Shown here: in pieces, positions 5,930 through 12,382 of the stretch
How the letters are laid out: each line of letters starts with the position of its first letter
Numbering within the stretch: the first letter of the stretch is position 1
IMG/VR virus record: IMGVR_UViG_3300033144_003929
Coordinates: 1-24,392 of that record
Reading direction: 5' to 3' (one strand)
Origin: a virus
DNA length: 24,392 bases
Notes under the pieces: model-generated
The model's database searches: none
What the model saw: the letters and a program-made list of their open reading frames with translations, nothing else
Told to the model about the DNA's origin: nothing
Translations under genes and position numbers: made by a program

Positions 5930-8003
5930 ACAGTTCAAAGCAAAAGATTGTTCATTACGCGATACAGGTTCTAAATTCCAGTTTGGAGAGATAGAACCAA
6001 CAGCTGACGGCGAAGGATACTCCATCCCTGTCAAAATGACAATTAGGACGAATACTCCAGTTCAGCGATGGGGGTATGATGTTTACCATGAACATAGTGG
6101 TATGGTGTATAAGGATAAGGTTAATATCGACTTTATTCATGGTGAATCTAGTATTCCTGATTCTTTATCATCAGGATTTCTTGATAAGTTTGATATTAGC
6201 AATCAAGAAATCAATGCCTCTGGTAAACTTGTCAGTATTCAATCAGGTGATCTAGTTGACATTACTGTCAAAAAGATGCAAGCTGGCATTCCAATGGAAT
6301 CGAGTATATTTTTCGGTGGGAATGGTATTAAAGCAGAAGAATTCGGAGCAGGCACAGAATTCAAAGTCAATGGCGAGAATCATGAAGGTCCTGCCATTGT
6401 CTTTCGCGAGTGGCCCCTACGTGGTGTAGCGATTTGTCCATACGGAGCCGATAATTTGACCTCTGCTAGCTTGGCGCTGTCAGAGGAAACAGTAAGTATT
6501 GAATTTACTAATAAGGAGAATGCAATGGGAGATAAGACCCCTGAGCAAATCCAGAAGGATAATGAAATGAAGATCGCTGATTTGGAGGCTAAGTTAGCAG
6601 CCAATGACGACGGTAATCAAAACGATCCAACTGGACAGGATTTCCTTGACGCTTTTAGTGACAAGGGAGGTACTTGGTTTGCAGAGGGTAAAACCTTTGA
6701 GGAAGCTCAGCTGCTATATATCGCTGAGTTGAAAAGTGAAAATGAAAAACTTTCAGGTCGTTTAGCTGCTGTCCATCGAGGTGGAGAGGATGATGACGCT
6801 CCTGGAAGTCAGGATGCGGATCTTCAGCTTGCTCAAAAAGCAAAGGTTGATGTAAGAGAGTCCTTTGATAAGCTATCACTGAAGATTAGTCCCCGGCTTG
6901 CTTTGTTTGCCGGTGGTATTGTTCTTCCTGGTGAAAAGCCTAAGCCTAAGAGTACTCGTGACCATCTCACTGGTATCTATAGAGAGATTATTAGTGAGGT
7001 TGCGGATGCTAAAAGAGGTATGAGTAAGAAGTTTGCAAGTCCTACTCTAATTGACATTGCAATTCACAATGCTGCTGATGGAGCAGTAGGTCTCATTGAT
7101 GAGACTATCGAAGCCCATCCTGAGTTGGATGTTCTACCGGCTAGAACAATTGCAGGTATCAACTATAAGACATTGGTACGTACTACGTTGCCAACAGTTG
7201 CATTTCGTAATGCTGCTGAGGGTACTGCTGCGACAAAGGGTACTTATGTCAATCGGTTAGTTGAGACTTTCATTATCTCTCCTAATTGGCAGGTTGATAA
7301 GGCTGTTGCAGATCGCCATGAGGATGGTGCCGAGGCTCTTATTGCAGTTGAAGCTGGAGCAATCATGGAAGCTGTAATGCAGCATCTTTGCTCAGTATTC
7401 TACTACGGTCGAATTGATACTAATGTCCATGCGACCGCTGGTGATGCAAAGGGATTTCACGGTCTTCATAGTCAACTTGGATTTGTTGTTGCTGAAAACA
7501 TCCTTGTTGATGCTGAAGGAAGTACTGCAACAACTGGATCGTCTGTTTGGATGGTTAAGGGCGGTGCTCAAGGTGTTCAATGGGTATGGGGTAATGATGG
7601 CTCTCTCAGTATGTCACCTGTACGAGAGGAGCGTGTTACTGATAGTGGTGGTACTAATCAATACACCGCTTACTTCCAGGAAATGCTTGCGTATCCTGGA
7701 TTACAAATTGGCAGTACTCAGTGCATTGGTCGAATTGGTGAAGCGACAGAGGATTCCGCCGACGGTGTCACTGACCAAAGGCTTGCAGACCTCTGGTCCC
7801 AGTTCCCTGTTGCAAAGAAGCCCGACCATATCTTTATGAGTCGAAGATCCCAAAGGCAACTACGTGATAGTCGTATTTGGGCTACTAATGGCACTGTCAT
7901 TGAAAAGGGCCAGCCTGTCCCATTTGATTATTCGTGGGAAGGTGTTCCTATTCATATTACCGATGCAATTGAAAATACCGAAGTTATCGGTAAGCTTTCC
8001 TAA
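5922..8003 (+). CDS. Prohead protease-scaffold-major capsid protein fusion
   Basis: A 693-residue ORF that joins three head-assembly functions. Residues about 1-190 resemble a prohead protease of the herpesvirus/HK97-type serine protease group: NIDFIHGESS with candidate catalytic His73, GIPMESSIFFGG with candidate Ser127 or Ser128, and REWPLRGVAICPYGADN, the usual terminal strand. Residues about 200-330 are charged and coiled-coil-like (scaffold): IADLEAKLAANDDG and LYIAELKSENEKL. Residues about 340-693 resemble a phage major capsid protein, with LVRTTLPTVAFRNAAEGTAA, KGTYVNRLVETF and SPNWQVDKAVADR. ATG 5922 is chosen over 5913 because GAAGAGG (5906-5912) is then 9 bases upstream. A second strong start lies inside at 6525. 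The fold family of the capsid part is inferred; the fusion itself is plain in the reading frame. Confidence 0.8.
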   Translation: MNKQFKAKDCSLRDTGSKFQFGEIEPTADGEGYSIPVKMTIRTNTPVQRWGYDVYHEHSGMVYKDKVNIDFIHGESSIPDSLSSGFLDKFDISNQEINASGKLVSIQSGDLVDITVKKMQAGIPMESSIFFGGNGIKAEEFGAGTEFKVNGENHEGPAIVFREWPLRGVAICPYGADNLTSASLALSEETVSIEFTNKENAMGDKTPEQIQKDNEMKIADLEAKLAANDDGNQNDPTGQDFLDAFSDKGGTWFAEGKTFEEAQLLYIAELKSENEKLSGRLAAVHRGGEDDDAPGSQDADLQLAQKAKVDVRESFDKLSLKISPRLALFAGGIVLPGEKPKPKSTRDHLTGIYREIISEVADAKRGMSKKFASPTLIDIAIHNAADGAVGLIDETIEAHPELDVLPARTIAGINYKTLVRTTLPTVAFRNAAEGTAATKGTYVNRLVETFIISPNWQVDKAVADRHEDGAEALIAVEAGAIMEAVMQHLCSVFYYGRIDTNVHATAGDAKGFHGLHSQLGFVVAENILVDAEGSTATTGSSVWMVKGGAQGVQWVWGNDGSLSMSPVREERVTDSGGTNQYTAYFQEMLAYPGLQIGSTQCIGRIGEATEDSADGVTDQRLADLWSQFPVAKKPDHIFMSRRSQRQLRDSRIWATNGTVIEKGQPVPFDYSWEGVPIHITDAIENTEVIGKLS
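6513..6527 (+). promoter_or_regulatory. Internal ribosome-binding site and in-frame ATG inside the protease-capsid ORF
   Basis: AAGGAG at 6513-6518 is followed after six bases by ATG at 6525-6527, in frame with the fusion ORF (codon 202 from the 5922 start). It lies precisely at the junction between the protease-like domain and the scaffold-like segment. Initiation here would make a 492-residue scaffold-capsid protein lacking the protease. This is the best Shine-Dalgarno in this part of the gene. Confidence 0.65.
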
Positions 8004-8024
8004 TATAGAAAGGAGAATAGTAGT

Positions 8025-8474
8025 ATGTCTACTGAAAAGAATATAGCAAATCAACCTGACCAACATCTGCTGCAGGAGAAAGGGTTGAAAGCAGCTGCAC
8101 TTGCATTGCCAGCTGATACTGCTCTCGATTATGGAGCAGATATTGATCTTGGTTTTGAGTTACCAAATACCAAGGATGCAAGACTTGATGATGTATGGGT
8201 TTCACTACATTTGCCAGCAATGACAGTTGCATTATTAGCTAATGGTGAAACTGTTATTGCTAACATTTACGCTGGTACAGCTGCTAGTCCCACTTTGGAG
8301 ATCATTGGTGGTGCGCTTACAGTTGAAGGCGTAACTGCAGTCGATCCTTCTGTTGCAATTACAAAGAATGTCAAGTTGCCTGCTAATTGTCCAAGGTACA
8401 TTCGTGCTGGCGTTATTGCTAGTACATCATCGGCTAAGAATGTGTATGACCTTACTGTAGGTCTCGTGTTCTAG
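8025..8474 (+). CDS. Putative head decoration (capsid cement) protein
   Basis: A 149-residue beta-prone protein directly after the capsid gene, the position of lambda D. It ends in ITKNVKLPANCPRYIRAGV and YDLTVGLVF, a pattern (leucine-proline, cysteine, then a tyrosine-arginine strand) shared with Bbp16-like cement proteins of other phages as I recall them. A cement protein would sit on the outer capsid surface and stabilise the expanded head. AAAGGAG at about 8009 precedes the ATG. No enzymatic motif is present. The decoration role is inferred from position and composition. Confidence 0.6.
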   Translation: MSTEKNIANQPDQHLLQEKGLKAAALALPADTALDYGADIDLGFELPNTKDARLDDVWVSLHLPAMTVALLANGETVIANIYAGTAASPTLEIIGGALTVEGVTAVDPSVAITKNVKLPANCPRYIRAGVIASTSSAKNVYDLTVGLVF

Positions 8475-8482
8475 GAAATTAC

Positions 8483-8854
8483 ATGGCGGATTTCCTACAA
8501 AATGCTGCAGCCAGTCTCTCTCTGCTTATGCCTCGCAGAACTGTGGAGTATAAGCAGGGAGGGACTTCTTTGTCTATTCAAGTTACAGTAGGTAGATCAA
8601 CTGTAGAATGGACAGATGAGGATGGTTATAGAATGAAAGGGGAGCTACGCAATTACTTAATTGACCGTTCTGAGTTGGTAGTAGAAGATGAGGAGATTAA
8701 ACCTCAAGAAGGAGATACAATTTTCGACGACAACAATGGAGATGATACTACTTACATTGTAGTGGGCACTGCTGGTATGGCATGGAGGTGGGTAAGTCGG
8801 TATCATAAGCAATACCGAGTGTTTGTAGAAGAACGTAGTGAGATGGGAACATGA
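8483..8854 (+). CDS. Head-tail connector (stopper-type) protein
   Basis: A 123-residue protein with YLIDRSELVVEDEEIKPQEGDTI (residues about 53-75), a pattern typical of phage head-tail joining proteins in which a strand, a turn and a PxxGD element precede a C-terminal beta segment (TYIVVGTAGMAWRWVSRYHKQYRVFVEE). Such proteins close the portal channel and bind the tail after packaging, like lambda FII. Its stop overlaps the next start as ATGA. Synteny between the decoration and tail-terminator genes supports the call; the exact subfamily is uncertain. Confidence 0.65.
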   Translation: MADFLQNAAASLSLLMPRRTVEYKQGGTSLSIQVTVGRSTVEWTDEDGYRMKGELRNYLIDRSELVVEDEEIKPQEGDTIFDDNNGDDTTYIVVGTAGMAWRWVSRYHKQYRVFVEERSEMGT

Positions 8855-9291
8855 GTAGAGCCACTGTACTCGGCGACGCCATTGTTGATAATCTTAATGA
8901 TGCGGTAGCTACAGGTACATTTTCGCAAACATTCAAAGCGGAGCGAGTATACAATGTAACATTTGATCTAAAAGATCATAAAAATCTTCAATTGTCAGTA
9001 ATGATACCAAGGATAGTGCAATCTATTGTCTCTCGCATTGGAAACCAGGACCATACACAAGTCTCAATTATCATAGGAAAACATTGTAAGCCGGAAAGTC
9101 TTTCGGATATTGATCCGTTGATGACATTTGTTGAGGAGATAGCAGACCACTTTAGAGACTTGAATTTTGGTAGTGCATCTTGGAAAAGTACAGAAACGGT
9201 GATTCCTTATAGTCCAGAAGATATGATGGAACATAGACATTTTGCAGCGGCTATTCATCTAATCTACGATATAACTTGGAAAAACACATAA
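8851..9291 (+). CDS. Tail terminator (tail completion) protein
   Basis: A 146-residue protein whose layout (an N-terminal helix, central VSIIIGKHCKPESLSDIDPLMTFVEEIADHFRD and a final AAIHLIYDITW strand) matches the family commonly annotated as tail terminator or lambda gpU-like. The hexameric terminator caps the tail tube and joins it to the head. It overlaps both neighbours (ATGA upstream, TAATG downstream), which suggests coupled translation. Identification is from pattern and order, with no direct sequence comparison made. Confidence 0.6.
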   Translation: MSRATVLGDAIVDNLNDAVATGTFSQTFKAERVYNVTFDLKDHKNLQLSVMIPRIVQSIVSRIGNQDHTQVSIIIGKHCKPESLSDIDPLMTFVEEIADHFRDLNFGSASWKSTETVIPYSPEDMMEHRHFAAAIHLIYDITWKNT

Positions 9292-9839
9292 TGGTTAGGT
9301 TAATCAAAACACCTGATTACTCTAGTGTCTATATTCCAAGAGCGCATATGCCTAGGATACAGGCTAAGGTGCGTGTACGATTTGTGAACAAAGGGCATCG
9401 AGTAGTTGATTTTGCTAATAGGTGGAAAAGATCGTTTCTAAAGCGCTCCGGTGCTGCTATTCGTATGTGGGTTATTAAGAGTTTCAGACGACGAGCGAAC
9501 AAAGCTACACATTCTCCAAAAGGAAAACCTCCTTACCTCCATGATACTAAAGCATCGTTTATTAAGAAGGCAATAGGCTATGCGGTAAACTATAGTAAAA
9601 GCATGGTGTTTGTAGGGGTACTGTGGAGTGTAGCCCATAAATGGGGTAAGATGCACGAGTTTGGTGGTTTGTGGCCGGAGAAGAAAAAGAAATCAGGTGG
9701 ATCACGTATGGTGTATTATCCTCCTCGACCTTTTATTCGTCCAGCATTTGAGCGTTGGAAGAGTGTTGACAATACCCATGTTAAAAGTTCAATGAGGGCT
9801 ATTATGAAAAGTACAAAAGAGTGGGCATATAAACTGTAA
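9291..9839 (+). CDS. HK97 gp10-like neck/minor tail protein
   Basis: About 182 residues, strongly basic. SFRRRANKATHSPKGKPPYLH in the middle, then WGKMHEFGG and YYPPRPFIRPAFERWK at the end, reproduce the HExG...RPFxRPA pattern of the HK97 gp10/tail-completion group, which acts at the head-tail interface. ATG 9291 overlaps the preceding stop by one base and is preferred to an in-frame TTG at 9276. Family members usually have 110-190 residues, so the length is ordinary. Confidence 0.7.
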   Translation: MVRLIKTPDYSSVYIPRAHMPRIQAKVRVRFVNKGHRVVDFANRWKRSFLKRSGAAIRMWVIKSFRRRANKATHSPKGKPPYLHDTKASFIKKAIGYAVNYSKSMVFVGVLWSVAHKWGKMHEFGGLWPEKKKKSGGSRMVYYPPRPFIRPAFERWKSVDNTHVKSSMRAIMKSTKEWAYKL

Positions 9840-9856
9840 TCACAAGGAGCCTAACC

Positions 9857-10372
9857 ATGGCTGATATTGTTATTCCGTTAGGAAAAGACGCTGCTATCTA
9901 TTATGGTATTGCAGGTACACAGCCTGATACCAAAGAGGATGTATTCGATTCAATTCGAGATTGTAATATGATCTTGAATAAATCTGAAGCATCCGCAAAT
10001 CGTAGAGCATTTCCAAATTGGGAAGATTCTAGGTCAGCTAGAAAAACTCTCCGCCTTACATGGGATCTTGTAAATGTAATTGTTGATGAAACTACAGGAA
10101 CTGAGGATGATGCAGTTGATCTTCTTAGATCGACATTTATGAGTGATGTGTATGGTGGACAGGTTGGTATTGCACTTTATGCAAGGTCGGTTAATCAAGA
10201 CCGCCCCGTTGCTGCAGCAGTTAACGTACAGGGCGGACCTTGGGCTGACTTTCTCATTACTCGTTTTGAGCGTACTGAAAATAGTGATGAAATACAGGTG
10301 TATTCTGTTGAAGCTGCGGTTACACTAATTCATGGTATCAATCCAAGTTGGGTTAATACTGTGCCTTCATAA
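9857..10372 (+). CDS. Major tail (tail tube) protein
   Basis: A 171-residue protein preceded by AAGGAG. It has the signature of one tail-tube family: NMILNKSEASANRRAFPNWEDSRSARKTLRLTWDL (residues 37-71 in part), a central variable stretch, then GGPWADFLITRFERTENSDEIQVYSVEAAVTL, where the ADFxITxFxRxExxDEIxxYxVxA strand pair is diagnostic. Hexameric rings of this protein would stack into the tube through which DNA passes. Its place before the chaperone and tape measure genes is that of lambda V. Confidence 0.75.
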   Translation: MADIVIPLGKDAAIYYGIAGTQPDTKEDVFDSIRDCNMILNKSEASANRRAFPNWEDSRSARKTLRLTWDLVNVIVDETTGTEDDAVDLLRSTFMSDVYGGQVGIALYARSVNQDRPVAAAVNVQGGPWADFLITRFERTENSDEIQVYSVEAAVTLIHGINPSWVNTVPS

Positions 10373-10384
10373 AAGGAGATACCA

Positions 10385-11026
10385 ATGGGTATAGGAACTA
10401 TAAGTGGAACTATCAATGTGGCAGGAGTAGGATTTCCTTTTCATCTTACAGAGGAAGACGAAGGAGTTGTTCTACACCAAGTTACAGCTCCAATGGCATA
10501 TGCTGCAGTTGTAACGTCAGGTGTTGGTACTAAAGCAGGAGTTATTACAACTACCGATACTTCTCCAACTATCACAACAGATGATTATGTTGATATATAT
10601 TGGGAAGTTGGAGGGGTAAAAGGTGTTCTCTATAATGCCGATGTGTCTAATGTTACAGCTGGAGCTGTTACAGTTATCGACACTAATGGGATGGGTGACA
10701 ATCTTCCAGCTAATACATCAGCATGTATTATTGCTGTACATCAGGTAATAGCAGGTGAGTTTGAAGGTGGCGATGCTAGTATCCTCGCTGTACGATGTAA
10801 CGCTGGTAGATCATACGTTGTATTTGCAGAGGGTAGTGAGGCAGCTGGATCAGCACACTTTGCTCACGATGTACCGGATGGTGAAGGTTGGGTATGGTCT
10901 GAGGGATTTAATGGCATTACGAATCCTATTGCAGGACATACCATTGACAACATTTGGGTGTCTACAGCGGATGTCACAGCAGATCAGCTAATAACTGTCG
11001 GTATTCTTTACGACAGCGTTTCATAA
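10385..11026 (+). CDS. Beta-rich virion protein, paralogue 1
   Basis: A 213-residue protein of unknown function. It has a stretch (DDYVDIYWEVGGVKGVLYNADVS in part, then VTVIDTNGMGDNLPA) that aligns by pattern with the next gene: a Gly-Asp/Asp-Tyr-Val strand, a Trp-containing strand, a VTV strand and a Gly-Asp/Gly-Ala-Leu-Pro turn. Both also have a late NGITNPIAG / MGFTNPVAS match. AAGGAG precedes the ATG. Position between the tail tube and tail chaperone genes suggests a tail-associated or second tube-like component. No catalytic motif is seen. Confidence 0.6.
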   Translation: MGIGTISGTINVAGVGFPFHLTEEDEGVVLHQVTAPMAYAAVVTSGVGTKAGVITTTDTSPTITTDDYVDIYWEVGGVKGVLYNADVSNVTAGAVTVIDTNGMGDNLPANTSACIIAVHQVIAGEFEGGDASILAVRCNAGRSYVVFAEGSEAAGSAHFAHDVPDGEGWVWSEGFNGITNPIAGHTIDNIWVSTADVTADQLITVGILYDSVS

Positions 11027-11037
11027 GGAGAAATAAA

Positions 11038-11643
11038 ATGGCTAGAGCTGACTTTAGGCTCAATACATATCTCGGTGGTACTACAATTCCATTTAATGGA
11101 AAAGCGGAAGAAGGTGGAGGTATTACAGAAGAGGGACTACTGTATCCATCTTTTGCTGCTGATATTGACAGTGGAGGTACAACTGTTGATGCAGTTTTTA
11201 ATTGTGTTGATGATGAGGAATTTTCAGTTGGTGATCGCGTTTCATTTTGGTGGGCAAGTGGTGTATCTCGGGAACATGGGGGTACTGTAACTGTTTCAGC
11301 TGCCAATCAAGTTACAGTTACTGGATTTGATGGAGCACTACCAATAGATACAACATCTGGTAAACTGACGAAAGTTACAGAGTTTAGTACTGCATTTGAT
11401 GGTGATGATCTTGCATGTATTGCAGCTTCATGTGATGCAGCTGCTGTGTTTCTCATCAGGGAAGCCATTAATCTAAATACATCAATTGATCTTGTAGCTG
11501 GACTTCCTTGGTGGTGGATGGAGGATATGGGATTCACTAATCCAGTTGCTAGTGATGATATAGCGTTTCTAGCATTTGTAATGTACGATGCTGTAGGAAC
11601 AGAAAAAGTAAAAATTGGTATTGTACTAGATGATGAAACTTAA
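11038..11643 (+). CDS. Beta-rich virion protein, paralogue 2
   Basis: A 201-residue protein starting at ATG 11038 with AAGGAG at 11026-11031. The frame is open further upstream, but those codons overlap the previous gene and lack a ribosome-binding site. It shares with the preceding gene the sequence of a VGDRVSFWW strand, a TVTVSAANQVTVTGFDGALP segment, a DDLACIAASCDAAAVFLI strand pair and an MGFTNPVASDDIAF ending, so the pair looks like an old tandem duplication. The function is unknown; a tail or virion role is inferred from context. Confidence 0.6.
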   Translation: MARADFRLNTYLGGTTIPFNGKAEEGGGITEEGLLYPSFAADIDSGGTTVDAVFNCVDDEEFSVGDRVSFWWASGVSREHGGTVTVSAANQVTVTGFDGALPIDTTSGKLTKVTEFSTAFDGDDLACIAASCDAAAVFLIREAINLNTSIDLVAGLPWWWMEDMGFTNPVASDDIAFLAFVMYDAVGTEKVKIGIVLDDET

Positions 11644-11663
11644 TTGAAAGGTTGCAACCACCC

Positions 11664-12107
11664 ATGCACAAGTTCACAGACGATGTGGAGGATATCGAGT
11701 CAAGGCTAAATGTAAACCTCTTTGAGCCAGTTGGAGATGGAGAAGAAATCACAGGTGCTCTATCACTCATTGCTCCAATTTCCACTGACAATATCAAGCG
11801 GTTCGCTAACATCCTCTTTATCCTCTGCGAGGATCAGTGTAAGTCACTTGAAATTACGGATAAAGAATTTGGTAAGGGACTTGGAGCCAGTTTTGGTAAT
11901 GCGTACAAAGTATTCCAGGATGAATGGATCCTTTTTTTCCAAAGCCTCTCCAGGACGGACCTGGTAGAGGTGATGAAAAAGATACCGGAGATGATGGAGA
12001 TGCAACTAAACGAGGTAGCGGAAAAGATAAAGAACACTACAAGGAAAGACATATTAGAGACAAGTGGTCAGAACAAAGAACAGTCAAAGAACTTCTCTAC
12101 GGATTAG
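11664..12107 (+). CDS. Tail assembly chaperone, short form (gpG-like)
   Basis: About 147 residues, mostly helical and acidic, placed between tail proteins and the tape measure as lambda G is. It begins MHKFTDDVEDIESRLNVNLF and continues to a charged end (EVAEKIKNTTRKDIL). An ORF in the -1 frame overlaps its 3' half, and a slippery heptamer followed by a hairpin lies at 11933-11970. An in-frame TTG at 11652 could add four residues; ATG 11664 is preferred. The G form would coat the tape measure during tail assembly and be absent from the mature particle. Confidence 0.75.
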   Translation: MHKFTDDVEDIESRLNVNLFEPVGDGEEITGALSLIAPISTDNIKRFANILFILCEDQCKSLEITDKEFGKGLGASFGNAYKVFQDEWILFFQSLSRTDLVEVMKKIPEMMEMQLNEVAEKIKNTTRKDILETSGQNKEQSKNFSTD

Positions 12108-12382
12108 GAGGATATATAGGACTAAACCCTAGACCATTTACTTTCCGTCAGTTACTCATAATGGCAGATGGAAAGGATCACAATGAGTGGTTTCAAGTAG
12201 CACGAGTAGTCACTGAAATACACAATGTAAATTGCACAAAGAAAAGCGACATGATAGACTTCCGCCATGTGCATCCTCATTACATCAGTGAATCAATCAA
12301 AGAAAGTGAACGAGGTCCTACTTCAGAAGAAGTAGCGATGATTAAAAGAGAATTAAACTCATGGGAATGCAGTCAAACATAA
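11924..12382 (+). CDS. T portion of the GT tail chaperone, made by -1 frameshift
   Basis: This frame opens immediately after a TGA at 11921-11923 and lacks a good ribosome-binding site, so it is best read as the extension of the G-like protein after a -1 shift. If slippage occurs at 11933-11939 the product is about 92 G residues plus about 147 T residues, near 239 in all. The T part has a charged linker (GDEKDTGDDGDATKRGSG) and then a compact helical domain (ELLYGLGGYIGLNPRPFTFR, LLIMADGKDHNEWFQVARVV). In lambda the T domain links the tape measure-chaperone complex to tail tube protein. It overlaps the tape measure start by 22 bases. Confidence 0.75.
   Translation: MDPFFPKPLQDGPGRGDEKDTGDDGDATKRGSGKDKEHYKERHIRDKWSEQRTVKELLYGLGGYIGLNPRPFTFRQLLIMADGKDHNEWFQVARVVTEIHNVNCTKKSDMIDFRHVHPHYISESIKESERGPTSEEVAMIKRELNSWECSQT
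11933..11970 (+). promoter_or_regulatory. Programmed -1 ribosomal frameshift signal
   Basis: The heptamer T TTT TTC at 11933-11939 has the canonical X XXY YYZ arrangement in the G frame. Five bases later begins a hairpin: CCTCT CCAGG (11945-11954), a five-base loop, then CCTGG, one bulged T and AGAGG (11960-11970), giving ten base pairs. The -1 frame opens only ten bases before the heptamer, so the site is where a G-to-GT shift must occur. Confidence 0.85.

Noticed and set aside
9276-9290. TTG start five codons upstream of the gp10-like gene
   Set aside because: ATG 9291 forms the usual TAATG overlap with the preceding stop and fits the packing style of the operon.
10954-11037. Upstream in-frame extension of the second beta-rich virion protein
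   Set aside because: It would overlap the previous gene by about 70 bases with a low-complexity, unrelated sequence and no ribosome-binding site; AAGGAG precedes ATG 11038.
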